Assembly (NCBI RefSeq): GCF_017357245.1
Contig: NZ_CP071613.1
Coordinates: forward strand, 248,001-312,000
Source of the DNA: Rhizobium bangladeshense
GTDB lineage: Bacteria > Pseudomonadota > Alphaproteobacteria > Rhizobiales > Rhizobiaceae
DNA length: 64,000 nt
Reading direction: 5' to 3'
Made by a program: the position numbers and the translations under genes. This document shows, piece after piece, positions 55,328 through 63,679 of this stretch. The notes under the pieces were generated by a model that saw nothing but the letters and a program-made list of their open reading frames with translations, ran no database searches and was not told where the DNA came from. The first letter of the stretch is position 1, and each line of letters opens with the position of its first letter.

Positions 55328-56851
55328 ATGACAATCAATGGAAACCTGCTCGTTGCGGGAACGCAAAAACGTGGCTCAAACGGTGAGTTTTATGGTATCG
55401 AAGCGGCTACCGGAAAGCCACTTCCGGTTTCCTTTGGTGGCGCTTCGCCCGAAGATGTCGAGCAGGCAGCCCAGCAGGCATGGCAGGCCTTCGCCTCCTA
55501 CCGCGAGACCGATCTGGAAGTCAGAGCAAAATTTCTGGAGCAGATCGCCGAGGAAATCGAAGCCATCGGCGATGATCTCGTTCTCCGCGCGATGGCGGAA
55601 ACCGGGCTCCCCCGGGGAAGGCTGGAGGGAGAGCGGGCGCGCACGACCGGCCAGCTCCGCCTGTTCGCCAGAGAGGTGCGTGAAGGCCGTTTCCAGGAAC
55701 TGCGTTTCGATGCAGGCGATCCTTCCCGCAAACCCGTTGCGAAGCCGGATCTCAGGCTCAGAAACGTACCGCTCGGCCCCGTGGCGGTCTTTGGCGCCTC
55801 GAATTTTCCGCTCGCTTTCTCCGTTGCCGGGGGCGACACGGCGTCCGCGCTGGCCGCGGGCTGCCCGGTCGTCGTAAAGGCCCACTCGGCGCATCCTGGC
55901 ACCTCGGAGCTCGTCGGCCGGGCAGTGCAGAGGGCCGTCGCGAGCGCAAGCCTTCATCCAGGAACCTTCTCGCTGCTGTTCGACACCGGCTTCGACGTCG
56001 GTCAGAAACTGGTGGCGGACTTCAGGATCCGGGCGGTCGGCTTTACCGGCTCCCGCCGTGGTGGAACCGCCCTGATGGGAATCGCGTCGAAGCGCAAACA
56101 ACCCATCCCGGTCTATGCCGAAATGAGCAGCATCAACCCGGTTATTCTGTTTCCCGGCGCGCTCAGGACCAAGGCAACCGACATTGCTGCCAGTTTCGTG
56201 ACGTCGCTCGTCCTGGGCGCCGGCCAATTCTGCACAAACCCCGGGCTGATCCTCGCTGTCGACGGCGCTGGACTTGACGCCTTCGTTGCAAGGACAGCCG
56301 AGCTGCTTCCGGATGTCGCGCCTCAGGCAATGCTGACGCCGTCGATCGCAAGGGCCTATTGCGACGGCGTTGCCAGGCTCAGGCAGCATTCAGAGGTGCG
56401 GGCGGTGGCTTCGGGCAGGCCCGGCAGCGAATTTGAAGGCACGGCGGCTCTGTTCGAGACCTCGGCGAACGCCTTCCTCGCGCATCACGAGCTTCAGGAC
56501 GAGGTCTTCGGCGCCGCCGGCCTCGTCGTTCGTTGCAGGGATTTTCAACAGCTCGAGGCTGTGCTGGAAGAGCTGGAAGGCCAGCTCACCGTCGCGCTTC
56601 ATATCGCAGACGAGGACGAAGCCGCAGCACGCCGACTGATCCCCACGCTGGAAATGCTCGCAGGCCGGTTGCTCGTCAATGGTTTCGGAACCGGGGTGGA
56701 AGTGTCTCCCGCCATGGTCCATGGCGGACCTTATCCGGCAACGGCTGACGGGCGATCGACATCCGTGGGAACGCTGGCGATTTATCGGTTCCTGCGGCCG
56801 GTGTCCTATCAGGACTTCACGAAGGCCCTGTTGCCGGCAGCGCTTCGATAG
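55328..56851 (+). CDS. aldehyde dehydrogenase, ketoglutaric-semialdehyde type
   Basis: 507-residue NAD(P)-dependent aldehyde dehydrogenase of the alpha-ketoglutaric semialdehyde (2,5-dioxovalerate) group, which ends pentose, hydroxyproline or glucarate breakdown. Landmarks: [45 protein letters not shown], the catalytic Glu in [11 protein letters not shown], and catalytic Cys in [10 protein letters not shown]. The [22 protein letters not shown] segment near the C-terminus is typical of this subgroup. No other genes of such a pathway are adjacent, so the physiological substrate is open. AAAGGAAA precedes ATG 55328. Confidence 0.87.
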   Translation: MTINGNLLVAGTQKRGSNGEFYGIEAATGKPLPVSFGGASPEDVEQAAQQAWQAFASYRETDLEVRAKFLEQIAEEIEAIGDDLVLRAMAETGLPRGRLEGERARTTGQLRLFAREVREGRFQELRFDAGDPSRKPVAKPDLRLRNVPLGPVAVFGASNFPLAFSVAGGDTASALAAGCPVVVKAHSAHPGTSELVGRAVQRAVASASLHPGTFSLLFDTGFDVGQKLVADFRIRAVGFTGSRRGGTALMGIASKRKQPIPVYAEMSSINPVILFPGALRTKATDIAASFVTSLVLGAGQFCTNPGLILAVDGAGLDAFVARTAELLPDVAPQAMLTPSIARAYCDGVARLRQHSEVRAVASGRPGSEFEGTAALFETSANAFLAHHELQDEVFGAAGLVVRCRDFQQLEAVLEELEGQLTVALHIADEDEAAARRLIPTLEMLAGRLLVNGFGTGVEVSPAMVHGGPYPATADGRSTSVGTLAIYRFLRPVSYQDFTKALLPAALR

Positions 56852-56895
56852 CGACAAGAGCGGCGGTCGCCGCTTGTCTCGACAGACGACCGCCT

Positions 56896-57117
56896 CTAAT
56901 TGCCTGGCAGAAGACGGCGAAGCTCGCCGGCATCGTCAATTCCATTCTGATATAAGACGACCAGGCGACGCGCCGCATCCTCGGCCTCAGGTCCCTGATG
57001 CTGGCAGCTTCTGGCTGTGCAATATTCCCTGAGGAGCTGCCGGATCATCGAGATCGCCTCCGGTCCGAGCGGGCGGCCACCCCAATCGAATTCCCGATAC
57101 ATGGATCTGTGTCCCAT
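56896..57117 (-). CDS. small hypothetical protein
   Basis: 73-residue soluble protein (YREFDWGGRPLGPEAISMIRQLLREYC) with two Cys near ARSCQH. I do not recognise a family. A helix-rich acidic C-terminus (EAEDAARRLVVLYQNGIDDAGELRRLL) is coherent, which argues for a real gene. The start is ATG 57117 or ATG 57102. It lies directly behind the 71-residue membrane protein and is probably co-transcribed with it. Confidence 0.6.
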   Translation of the reverse strand: MGHRSMYREFDWGGRPLGPEAISMIRQLLREYCTARSCQHQGPEAEDAARRLVVLYQNGIDDAGELRRLLPGN

Positions 57118-57123
57118 ATGGGA

Positions 57124-57339
57124 TCAGGCCGGATTGCGTGAGACGATGCAGCCGGAAGAGCACGCCGTCCCCGCTTTGTCCTGCGTCTGCTCGGGGTCGG
57201 CCGGCGCTGCCGGAACCCAGACCCGGGTCGCCTGCACGGGCTGCCCTACAAACACCAATGCGGCGATCATCGCTGCCATCGCAAGCAGAATAGCGAAGCC
57301 CGGAAAAATCGAACCTCGTGTCTGGTCATCATCGTACAT
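57124..57339 (-). CDS. small single-TM hypothetical protein
   Basis: 71-residue protein with one membrane helix (FPGFAILLAMAAMIAALVFVG) after a short acidic N-terminus, then a Pro/Ala-rich tail with two Cys (ACSSGC). GGAGAGG lies at the right distance from the ATG. Function unknown. Divergent from the epoxide-hydrolase-like gene; the shared operator at 57414-57447 lies between them. Confidence 0.6.
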   Translation of the reverse strand: MYDDDQTRGSIFPGFAILLAMAAMIAALVFVGQPVQATRVWVPAAPADPEQTQDKAGTACSSGCIVSRNPA

Positions 57340-57413
57340 CGTCCTCTCCTGTGCTCCGCGTCAAAGATCAAAGACGAGTATGTCGATGGCCTGCCGGCCT
57401 CGCAGCTGCACAT

Positions 57414-57447
57414 AGGTATTGGCTATACCTTGGTATGACCGATACCT
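57414..57447. promoter_or_regulatory. multi-half-site operator, copy 1
   Basis: Four alternating half-sites: GGTAT, 5 bp, ATACC, TT, GGTAT, 5 bp, ATACC, at 57415, 57425, 57432 and 57442. The first pair extends to AGGTAT-N5-ATACCT. Lies 75 bp upstream of the membrane-protein start and about 110 bp upstream of the hydrolase. The same architecture recurs at 61184-61205, pointing to a common dimeric regulator binding in tandem. Confidence 0.6.
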
Positions 57448-57555
57448 TCGTTCAGTAGCGACCCCTTGTGCCGCCCTTCACACTCTGTCCGTCAACCGCG
57501 CGTGCCGCAGCCTCTCCTCGGGCTTGCTGGTGCGCATATCTTTGGAGACGGAACT

Positions 57556-58593
57556 ATGCGGAACATCGAAATCGCGAACCTGACACGCCGGACATTCGGC
57601 GGTGTCGCTCTCGGGCTGACGGCGGCAGGAATTCTTGGAGAGATTGGCGCGGCGCACGCGGAGCAACCGGCCTCTGCCCCGACCGCCGAGGGGGCGCTGA
57701 ACGCCGGCGAGCGGATTGATGCTGGAGACCTCAACGTCGCCTATGCGGCGCTCGGCCCCGCCGATGGCTCGCCGGTCCTGCTCCTGCATGGCTGGCCCTA
57801 CGATATCAATAGCTTCGCGAAAGTGGCTCCGATACTGGCCGCCCGCGGGCACCGGGTCATCGTTCCCTTCCTCCGCGGCTATGGCGGCACGACGTTCCTG
57901 TCGGCAAAAACGAAACGCAACGGCCAGCAGTCGGCGCTCGCCCTGGATGCCATCAAGCTCATGGACGCCCTGAAGATCGACAGGGCGACGGTTGCCGGCT
58001 TCGACTGGGGAGCTCGCACGGCGGATATCGTCGCCGCACTCTGGCCGGAGCGGTGCAGAGGTCTCGTCTCGGTCAGCGGCTATCTCGTGGGAAGCCAGAG
58101 CGCCGGAAAACAGCCGCTACCCCCATCCGCGGAGCTGCAGTGGTGGTACCAATACTACTTCGCCACCGAACGGGGGCGTGAGGGATACGAGAAATATACC
58201 AAGGATTTCGCAAAGCTCATCTGGAAACTGGCTTCGCCGCGTTGGAATTTCGATGATGCCACGTTCGAGCGGAGCGCAGCTGCCTTTTCCAATCTCGATC
58301 ACGTCGCCATCGTCGTCCATAACTATCGCTGGCGGTTGGGCCTGGCCGAGGGAGAAAAGCGGTTCGACAAATACGAGCAGAAGCTCGCCGCCGGCCCCGA
58401 GATTACCGTGCCGACCATCACGCTGGAAGGAGATGCCAATGGCGCACCGCATCCGGACCCCAAGGCCTATGCGGCGAAATTCAAGGCAAGGTACGAGCAT
58501 CGCGACATCGGCGGCGGCATCGGACACAACCTCCCGCAGGAAGCTCCTGAAGCCTTTGCCAAGGCTGTAATCGACGCGGATTCCTGGGCCTAG
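57556..58593 (+). CDS. epoxide-hydrolase-like alpha/beta hydrolase with Tat leader
   Basis: 345-residue alpha/beta hydrolase. LTRRTFGGVALGLTAAGILGEIGAAHA is a twin-arginine signal, so export is likely. The oxyanion motif LLLHGWPYD is followed by a nucleophile elbow GFDWGARTAD, where Asp replaces the Ser of esterases, as in epoxide hydrolases and haloalkane dehalogenases. The catalytic His is probably in GGIGHNLPQEAPEAF. ATG 57556 has GGAGACGG upstream; the longer frame from 57466 is not needed. The shared operator lies upstream. Confidence 0.87.
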   Translation: MRNIEIANLTRRTFGGVALGLTAAGILGEIGAAHAEQPASAPTAEGALNAGERIDAGDLNVAYAALGPADGSPVLLLHGWPYDINSFAKVAPILAARGHRVIVPFLRGYGGTTFLSAKTKRNGQQSALALDAIKLMDALKIDRATVAGFDWGARTADIVAALWPERCRGLVSVSGYLVGSQSAGKQPLPPSAELQWWYQYYFATERGREGYEKYTKDFAKLIWKLASPRWNFDDATFERSAAAFSNLDHVAIVVHNYRWRLGLAEGEKRFDKYEQKLAAGPEITVPTITLEGDANGAPHPDPKAYAAKFKARYEHRDIGGGIGHNLPQEAPEAFAKAVIDADSWA

Positions 58594-58616
58594 TCCCGAG
58601 CAAGAGCCGACGCAAC

Positions 58617-58646
58617 TGTTCCACGCGGATATTGGCGCGTGGAACA
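58617..58646. terminator. inverted repeat between convergent genes
   Basis: Perfect 11-bp arms TGTTCCACGCG and CGCGTGGAACA around an 8-base spacer, in the 72-bp gap between the hydrolase and the minus-strand NTF2-like gene. Likely a bidirectional terminator, although T-tracts are poor. Confidence 0.55.
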
Positions 58647-58665
58647 TTCCGATTGGAACTTGCAA

Positions 58666-59133
58666 TCAACTCGCGGCAAAGATCAGCCGCTGATAATCAG
58701 CCAGCATTGTCGAATCCTCGACCGATCCATGATGATGGAGTTGACGCCATCGGCTATCAATCCGGACGAACCAGCGCGTTGTGCGAAAAGCAAGATCAAA
58801 GCGTGTTTCCGGCGTCCAGCAGACGCCACGCTCGCGGCCGACGAAGAGATGCCATTCTTCTCCTCCCTGACTGCTGAAGTCATGGAAAGTCACATTGACC
58901 CTGGCTGCGCCGCCGAAGAGCTTGGCGTATCCCTCGGCGATCGACGCCCAGCCGCGCCTTATCCCGCCGATCGGATTATCCATGCTGGGCGCCTCGCCGT
59001 CGAACCAGACAGCTTCAAGCCCTTTCATGTCACCGGAATTGAACGCATGGTAGAAATCGATGAGGACGTCGAGAGGACCGCCGTCGCCGGCCCTCCTCTC
59101 CTTGCCTGAGATTTCGGGCGGATGCTCAAGCAT
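58666..59133 (-). CDS. SnoaL/NTF2-like protein
   Basis: 155-residue protein with the cone-shaped NTF2/SnoaL pattern: LDVLIDFYHAFNSGDMKGLEAVWFDGEAPSMDNPIGGIRRGWASIAEGYAKLF, then a C-terminal WFVRIDSRWRQLHHHGSV strand. Members bind small hydrophobic ligands or act as isomerases or cyclases; function cannot be assigned. It overlaps the DJ-1-like gene by 8 bp and so is translated from the same message. Confidence 0.8.
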   Translation of the reverse strand: MLEHPPEISGKERRAGDGGPLDVLIDFYHAFNSGDMKGLEAVWFDGEAPSMDNPIGGIRRGWASIAEGYAKLFGGAARVNVTFHDFSSQGGEEWHLFVGRERGVCWTPETRFDLAFRTTRWFVRIDSRWRQLHHHGSVEDSTMLADYQRLIFAAS

Positions 59134-59827
59134 TGGAAAGCTCGTATTCGTTTTCGAGAAGGTGTAGGAGCGAGTGCGCCGCAGCCGTGGACGATGCCGG
59201 GTTCTGCCCAGTGATCAGACGGCCGTCGACGATCGAAAAACTTGCCCAGTCGTCGGCCTTCTCGTATCTGCCGCCGAGCGCCTTCAGATCATCCTCGACC
59301 AGGAAAGGCACGACCTTCGTCAGCTGAACGGCCTCCTCCTCGCTGTTGGCGAAGCCGGTCACGCGCTTTCCCTTGACGATGGGCTGGCCGTTATGGGTGA
59401 CGTGATGGAAGACGGCCGGAGCGTGGCAGACAGCAGCCACAGGTTTGCCAGCATTGTAGAAATCCTCGATCAGCGAAATGGATGTGCGATCCTCGACGAG
59501 ATCCCACATCGGACCGTGCCCGCCGGAATAGAAGACCGTGTCGAAATCCCTGGCATCCACGGCGACGAGCCGCACGGTGGCGGCAAGGACCGACTGAGCG
59601 TCCCTGTCCTCTTTGAAGCGCGCCATGGCAGGCGTCTGATTGCCAGCCTCGTCGCTCTTAGGATCAATCGGAGGCTGACCGCCCTTGGGCGAAGCGACGA
59701 CTATCTGCGCGCCGGCATCCTTGAAGACGTAATAGGGCGCCGCGAACTCTTCCAGCCAAAACCCCGTCTTGCGTCCGGTGTCGCCAAGACGATCATGCGA
59801 AGTCAGAACCATCAGGATCTTGCTCAT
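59126..59827 (-). CDS. DJ-1/PfpI-superfamily protein (Hsp31-like)
   Basis: 233-residue class I glutamine-amidotransferase-like protein. The nucleophile elbow is KPVAAVCHAPAVFHHV (Cys), with FYSGGHGPMWDL and the conserved Glu region GFWLEEFAAPYYVF. Hsp31-type members act as glyoxalase III, chaperone or deglycase-like enzymes. The start at ATG 59827 has GGAGAG upstream. Operon with the NTF2-like gene; a role in aldehyde or electrophile stress is plausible. Confidence 0.87.
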   Translation of the reverse strand: MSKILMVLTSHDRLGDTGRKTGFWLEEFAAPYYVFKDAGAQIVVASPKGGQPPIDPKSDEAGNQTPAMARFKEDRDAQSVLAATVRLVAVDARDFDTVFYSGGHGPMWDLVEDRTSISLIEDFYNAGKPVAAVCHAPAVFHHVTHNGQPIVKGKRVTGFANSEEEAVQLTKVVPFLVEDDLKALGGRYEKADDWASFSIVDGRLITGQNPASSTAAAHSLLHLLENEYELSNA

Positions 59828-59991
59828 CCTTCTCTCCATTGAGACGTTGTGGAGGCGTGCGGCGCCTCTCCGGTCGCTGGCGAAGCTATCAACGTGGTTT
59901 GTGTGCCGTCGACATGCTTACCTTGCGCATGAATGACGATGGGTTCCATTGCACTATGGTGTCGCCGGCAGCAGGAAAAGCGAACTGCTCC

Positions 59992-61086
59992 TCAGTCTTT
60001 GCGGGCTCTCGAATGCGCATTCAGGACTGCGATGGCGTCGTCGAAGAGTGATCTCGTGAGCTCGCCGGCCGGCAGATGTTTCGCGAGCCTTGCCGACTGT
60101 CCCGCCCACAGGTTCGTGAAGTCGTCGCTCCCTTTGCCCTCCGCCGTCGCCCGGATGGCCGCAAGGGCCGCCCCTGCCGTCGGAAATGGCGGCGCGATAT
60201 GGGAAATCGGCCCGAGTTCGCGCATGATCCGGTTGACGACGCCGCGTGCCGGCCGCCCGGTGAAGAGGTTGGTGATCGCCGTGCTGGCATCGCCTGCGTG
60301 GCCGAGCGCTGCCGCGTGCACGGCCGGTATCTTTGCCTCGGGGCTGAAGAGATAGGCCGTGCCGATCTGGACTGCCGACGCGCCGAGCATCAATGCTGCA
60401 GCCACACCCCGACCGTCGGCGATGCCGCCGGCGGCGATGACGGGAACTCGCACCGCATCGACGACCTGCGGGACGAGAGCCATCGTCCCGACCTGCGTGG
60501 ACATATCCGTCGTAAGAAAATTGCCGCGATGGCCGCCGGCCTCGAGGCCCATGGCTATCACCGCGTCGACGCCATTGTCTTCCAGCCAGACCGCCTCCTC
60601 CACGATGGTTGCCGAGGATATGATCTTGGCGCCGGTGGCCCTCACGCGCTCGACCAGCCGCGGCTCCGGAAGGCCGAAATGGAAACTGACGACGGCTGGA
60701 CGAAACTCTTCGACGACATCGCAGAACGCATCGTCGAAGGGCGCCCGGCCCGAACCGGAGACGGGAACGGCCGGATCAAGCCCGAGCTCCCGGTAATAAG
60801 GCGCGAGCGCCGAACGCCATTTCATCTGCGCAGCCGGATCGTCCGCCGGCGTCGTATGGCTGAAGAAGTTCACGTTGATGGGAGCGGCCGTCTCTTCATT
60901 GATGCGCCGAAGCGCCTCCCGCAGCTGCTCGACGGAATATTGGGCGCTCGGCAGCGAGCCGAGACCACCAGCCCTGCAGGTCGCGATTACCATGTCGACC
61001 GTGGTCGAACCGGCCATGGGCGCCTGAATGATGGGAAGTTCAATTCCGAAAAGATCGAGAATTCGACGGTCGTGCCAGGCTGTCAT
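59992..61086 (-). CDS. nitronate monooxygenase (NPD/NMO family)
   Basis: 364-residue FMN-dependent TIM-barrel enzyme. LPIIQAPMAGSTTVDMVIATCRAGGLGSLPSA is the family opening; AVIAMGLEAGGHRGNF holds the catalytic His, and PVIAAGGIADGRGVAAALMLGASAVQIGTAYLFS binds the FMN phosphate. It oxidises nitronates such as propionate-3-nitronate. ATG 61086 is preferred (GGAG seven bases upstream); an open frame reaches 61257 but covers the operator. Copy 2 of the multi-half-site operator is 64-119 bp upstream. Confidence 0.9.
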   Translation of the reverse strand: MTAWHDRRILDLFGIELPIIQAPMAGSTTVDMVIATCRAGGLGSLPSAQYSVEQLREALRRINEETAAPINVNFFSHTTPADDPAAQMKWRSALAPYYRELGLDPAVPVSGSGRAPFDDAFCDVVEEFRPAVVSFHFGLPEPRLVERVRATGAKIISSATIVEEAVWLEDNGVDAVIAMGLEAGGHRGNFLTTDMSTQVGTMALVPQVVDAVRVPVIAAGGIADGRGVAAALMLGASAVQIGTAYLFSPEAKIPAVHAAALGHAGDASTAITNLFTGRPARGVVNRIMRELGPISHIAPPFPTAGAALAAIRATAEGKGSDDFTNLWAGQSARLAKHLPAGELTRSLFDDAIAVLNAHSRARKD

Positions 61087-61149
61087 ATCGGACTCCATTC
61101 GAAGCATTACGCTCGCGGGTGATATCCTTCTCCGCATCACCGGTCCATC

Positions 61150-61205
61150 ACACCTTGGTATTCCCGGCGCCGACCGATCCAAAGGTATCGGCGACACCTT
61201 GGTGC
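61150..61205. promoter_or_regulatory. multi-half-site operator, copy 2
   Basis: At 61184-61205: GGTAT, 5 bp, ACACC, TT, GGTGC, the same order and spacing as at 57415. A further ACACC-TT-GGTAT lies at 61150-61161. Placed between the nitronate monooxygenase (minus) and the SDR-Rid-hydratase operon (plus), so it may control both. Confidence 0.6.
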
Positions 61206-61369
61206 AATAGCTCCCCAGTGCCTTTGGCGCGAAAGTCTGCACCGAGCGGCATGACAATCAATTCCTGCCCTTCGGCCAAGCCCGCTCAAACGGATTTCCT
61301 GCCAATGAGACGCCCCGGTTCATCCCCTGGTGACGGGATCTCGCACACAAACAGAACGGAGCCACGGGA

Positions 61370-62095
61370 ATGAGTATACACAAGACAGTCGTCATCACAG
61401 GCGCTTCGCAGGGGATCGGTGCGGGCCTCGTGAAAACGTTTCTCGACAAGGGCTGGAACGTCGTCGCGACATCAAGGCGCATCAGCCAAACGACCCTCTT
61501 CGATCGGGCCGGGCGACTTGAGCTGATCGACGGGGACGTCAGCGACCCTGAGACGGCAGAGCGTGTGGCCCTGACGGCACTCGAACAGTTCGGCTCGATC
61601 GACGTGCTGGTCAACAATGCGGGCATCTTTCTGACCAAGCCGTTTCTCGACTACACCATCGAGGATCTTCGGCGTCTGTCGGCGACCAACGTCGAGGGCT
61701 TCCTCCATTTCACCAAACAGGCCGTACGGCAGATGCTCCGCCAGAAGGCCGGCGGCAGCATCATCACCATCACCTCGTCCCTGACCGATCACCCGATTGC
61801 CGGCGTGAATGCATCGCTGGCGATGATCACCAAGGGTGGCCTCAACGCTATCACCAAAAGCCTGGCGCTCGAATTTGCCGGCGACAATATTCGTGTGAAT
61901 GCCGTTTCTCCGGGCATTGTCGACACGCCGATGCACGCGGCGGATTCGAAAGACTTCCTGAAATCTCTCTCGCCCATGGGCACCATCACCGCGGTCCAGG
62001 AAATCGTCGACGGTGTCGTCTTTCTCGCGGAATCGTCCAACATCACCGGGGAGGTGCTGCACGTCGACAACGGCGCACATCTCGGTAAATGGTGA
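61370..62095 (+). CDS. SDR-family protein lacking the catalytic tyrosine
   Basis: 241-residue short-chain dehydrogenase fold. The cofactor loop TGASQGIG and NNAG are normal and the serine is in ITSSLTD. At the active-site position, where YxxxK is expected, the sequence is SLAMITKGGLNAITKS: the lysine is kept but tyrosine is Ala. VDNGAHLGKW ends the protein. It may be a binding or non-reductive SDR. ATG preceded by GGAG. It overlaps the Rid gene by 7 bp and faces the nitronate monooxygenase across the shared operator. Confidence 0.86.
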   Translation: MSIHKTVVITGASQGIGAGLVKTFLDKGWNVVATSRRISQTTLFDRAGRLELIDGDVSDPETAERVALTALEQFGSIDVLVNNAGIFLTKPFLDYTIEDLRRLSATNVEGFLHFTKQAVRQMLRQKAGGSIITITSSLTDHPIAGVNASLAMITKGGLNAITKSLALEFAGDNIRVNAVSPGIVDTPMHAADSKDFLKSLSPMGTITAVQEIVDGVVFLAESSNITGEVLHVDNGAHLGKW

Positions 62096-62559
62096 CGCCG
62101 AGCGCAGAAGCGCGGCTGCGGGAACTCGCGCTCGTGCTGCCTCCTCCGCCGACGCCCTTCGGCGCTTACGTCGAGACGGTTCAAGCCGGCCCCCTGCTGT
62201 TCCTGAGCGGCATGCTCCCCGTCGTCGGGCACGTGCCGAAATATCTGGGGCGGCTTGGTGAAGATCTCTCTGTCGAAGCGGGTTACGACGCCGCGAGAAC
62301 GGCGTGCCTCAGCGGATTGTCGGCCGCCAGATCGCATCTCGGATCTCTCGACAGGATCAGGACGATCGCCAAGCTCGGCGTCTACATCGCAACCACCAGT
62401 GATTTCCGGGAGCACCCTAAGGTCGCCGATGGCGCTTCCGAGCTGCTTTCCCGGATCTTCGGGGAAACACGGGTTCCACCTCGCATCGTACTCGGCGTTT
62501 CAAGCCTGCCGCTTGGAATGCCGATAGAGGTCGAACTCGTCCTCGAGATCGAAACCTAG
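62089..62559 (+). CDS. Rid-family (YjgF-like) protein
   Basis: 156-residue Rid-family protein of the YoaB/TdcF-like branch: LPPPPTPFGAYVETVQAGPLLFLSGMLPVVG, GYDAARTACLSGLSAARSHLGSLDRIRTIAKLGVYIATTSDF, and HPKVADGASELLSRIFGE. Related proteins act on reactive imines or bind small metabolites. The start overlaps the SDR stop (ATG 62089; GTG 62092 possible). Middle gene of a three-gene unit. Confidence 0.85.
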   Translation: MVTPSAEARLRELALVLPPPPTPFGAYVETVQAGPLLFLSGMLPVVGHVPKYLGRLGEDLSVEAGYDAARTACLSGLSAARSHLGSLDRIRTIAKLGVYIATTSDFREHPKVADGASELLSRIFGETRVPPRIVLGVSSLPLGMPIEVELVLEIET

Positions 62560-62592
62560 CGAACACTTCGCTCAATTTCCGTGGAGCCAGTC

Positions 62593-63582
62593 ATGAACGT
62601 AAAAATGCAGAAATCGACCACATTCGCGACCCTGTCATCGCAGTTTCTCGCAGCTGCGGCGCTGCTGATGCTGCCGGCGCCGGCGCCTGCCGGGCAGACA
62701 CTCGTCGCGGAGAAATCCGACCGCGCGTCGGATGTCACAGCTCAGTCGGCCAAAGAGCGGCCGCAGATCAGGATCGACAAGCGGTCGCCCGCCTATTGGC
62801 GCGTCACTTTCGACAATCCTCCCTTCAACATCTTCGGTCCTGAAACCATTCCGCAGATGGAAAAAGTCGTGGCGGAGATCGAGACCGATCCGAAGCTGAA
62901 GATCGTCGTCTTCGACAGCGCCGTGCCGGGCTTTTTTCTCACCCACTACAACTTCACCCCGCCGCTTGCAGAATCGACCAGCCTCCCCTCGGGGCGGACG
63001 GGTCTCCATCCTCTTCCCGATATGCTGGTGCGCATCAGCAAGGCGCCTGTCGTTTCCATTGCGCTGATCCGCGGCCGGGCGACGGGAGTGGGAAGCGAAC
63101 TCGCGCTTGCGAGCGATATGCGTTTTGCCAGCAGGGAGAAAGCGATCCTGTCGCAGTGGGAGGTCGGCGCCGGTTTGGTGCCGGGCGGCGGACCGATGGC
63201 TCGCCTTCCGCGGCTTATGGGACGCGGCAGAGCGCTGGAAGTTTTGCTCGGCTCCGACGATATCAACGGCGAGCTGGCGGAGAAATACGGCTACGTCAAC
63301 CGCTCCTTTGACGACGACAAGCTCGATCCCTTCGTCGACGCTCTTGCCGCAAGGATTTCCGGTTTCGATCGCCAGGCAATCGCAGACACCAAACGCCTGG
63401 TCGATTTCGCCAGCCTGCCGTCGGATCCGGAGATCGGGGCCGGCTGGGATGCCTTCATCTCGTCGGTGCAGCGCCCCGTTGCGCAGAAGAACATCGGCCG
63501 CCTGATGGAGATGGGTTTGCAGACCAACCCCGATATCGAAGCGCGGCTTGGGCACTACACTCAGACTTTAGGCAACGACTAG
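62593..63582 (+). CDS. enoyl-CoA hydratase/isomerase homologue with signal peptide
   Basis: 329-residue crotonase-fold protein. After a Sec-type leader (FLAAAALLMLPAPAPAG) and a 30-residue linker, the crotonase core starts at about 65: WRVTFDNPPFNIFGPETI, then VVSIALIRGRATGVGSELALASDMRFAS, where crotonases bind the acyl-CoA oxyanion, and EVGAGLVPGGGPMARLPRLMGRGRALEVLLGS. A periplasmic crotonase would be unusual since CoA is cytoplasmic. GTGGAG lies 7 bp before ATG 62593. Last visible gene of the SDR-Rid unit (33 bp gap). Confidence 0.8.
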   Translation: MNVKMQKSTTFATLSSQFLAAAALLMLPAPAPAGQTLVAEKSDRASDVTAQSAKERPQIRIDKRSPAYWRVTFDNPPFNIFGPETIPQMEKVVAEIETDPKLKIVVFDSAVPGFFLTHYNFTPPLAESTSLPSGRTGLHPLPDMLVRISKAPVVSIALIRGRATGVGSELALASDMRFASREKAILSQWEVGAGLVPGGGPMARLPRLMGRGRALEVLLGSDDINGELAEKYGYVNRSFDDDKLDPFVDALAARISGFDRQAIADTKRLVDFASLPSDPEIGAGWDAFISSVQRPVAQKNIGRLMEMGLQTNPDIEARLGHYTQTLGND

Positions 63583-63679
63583 GCCGCACCGCTGCCCCGC
63601 AGCGCTACGGCCGCGGACAGCGATACCGAGCCGGTTCGATTGCCCTGCACAGCATCACTAACAGCTATGGAGAGATCAC

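Noticed and set aside
56853..56878. Hairpin between the aldehyde dehydrogenase and the convergent small gene
   Set aside because: Arms pair only with a 2-base bulge and a very small loop and there is no T-tract; too weak to list as a terminator.
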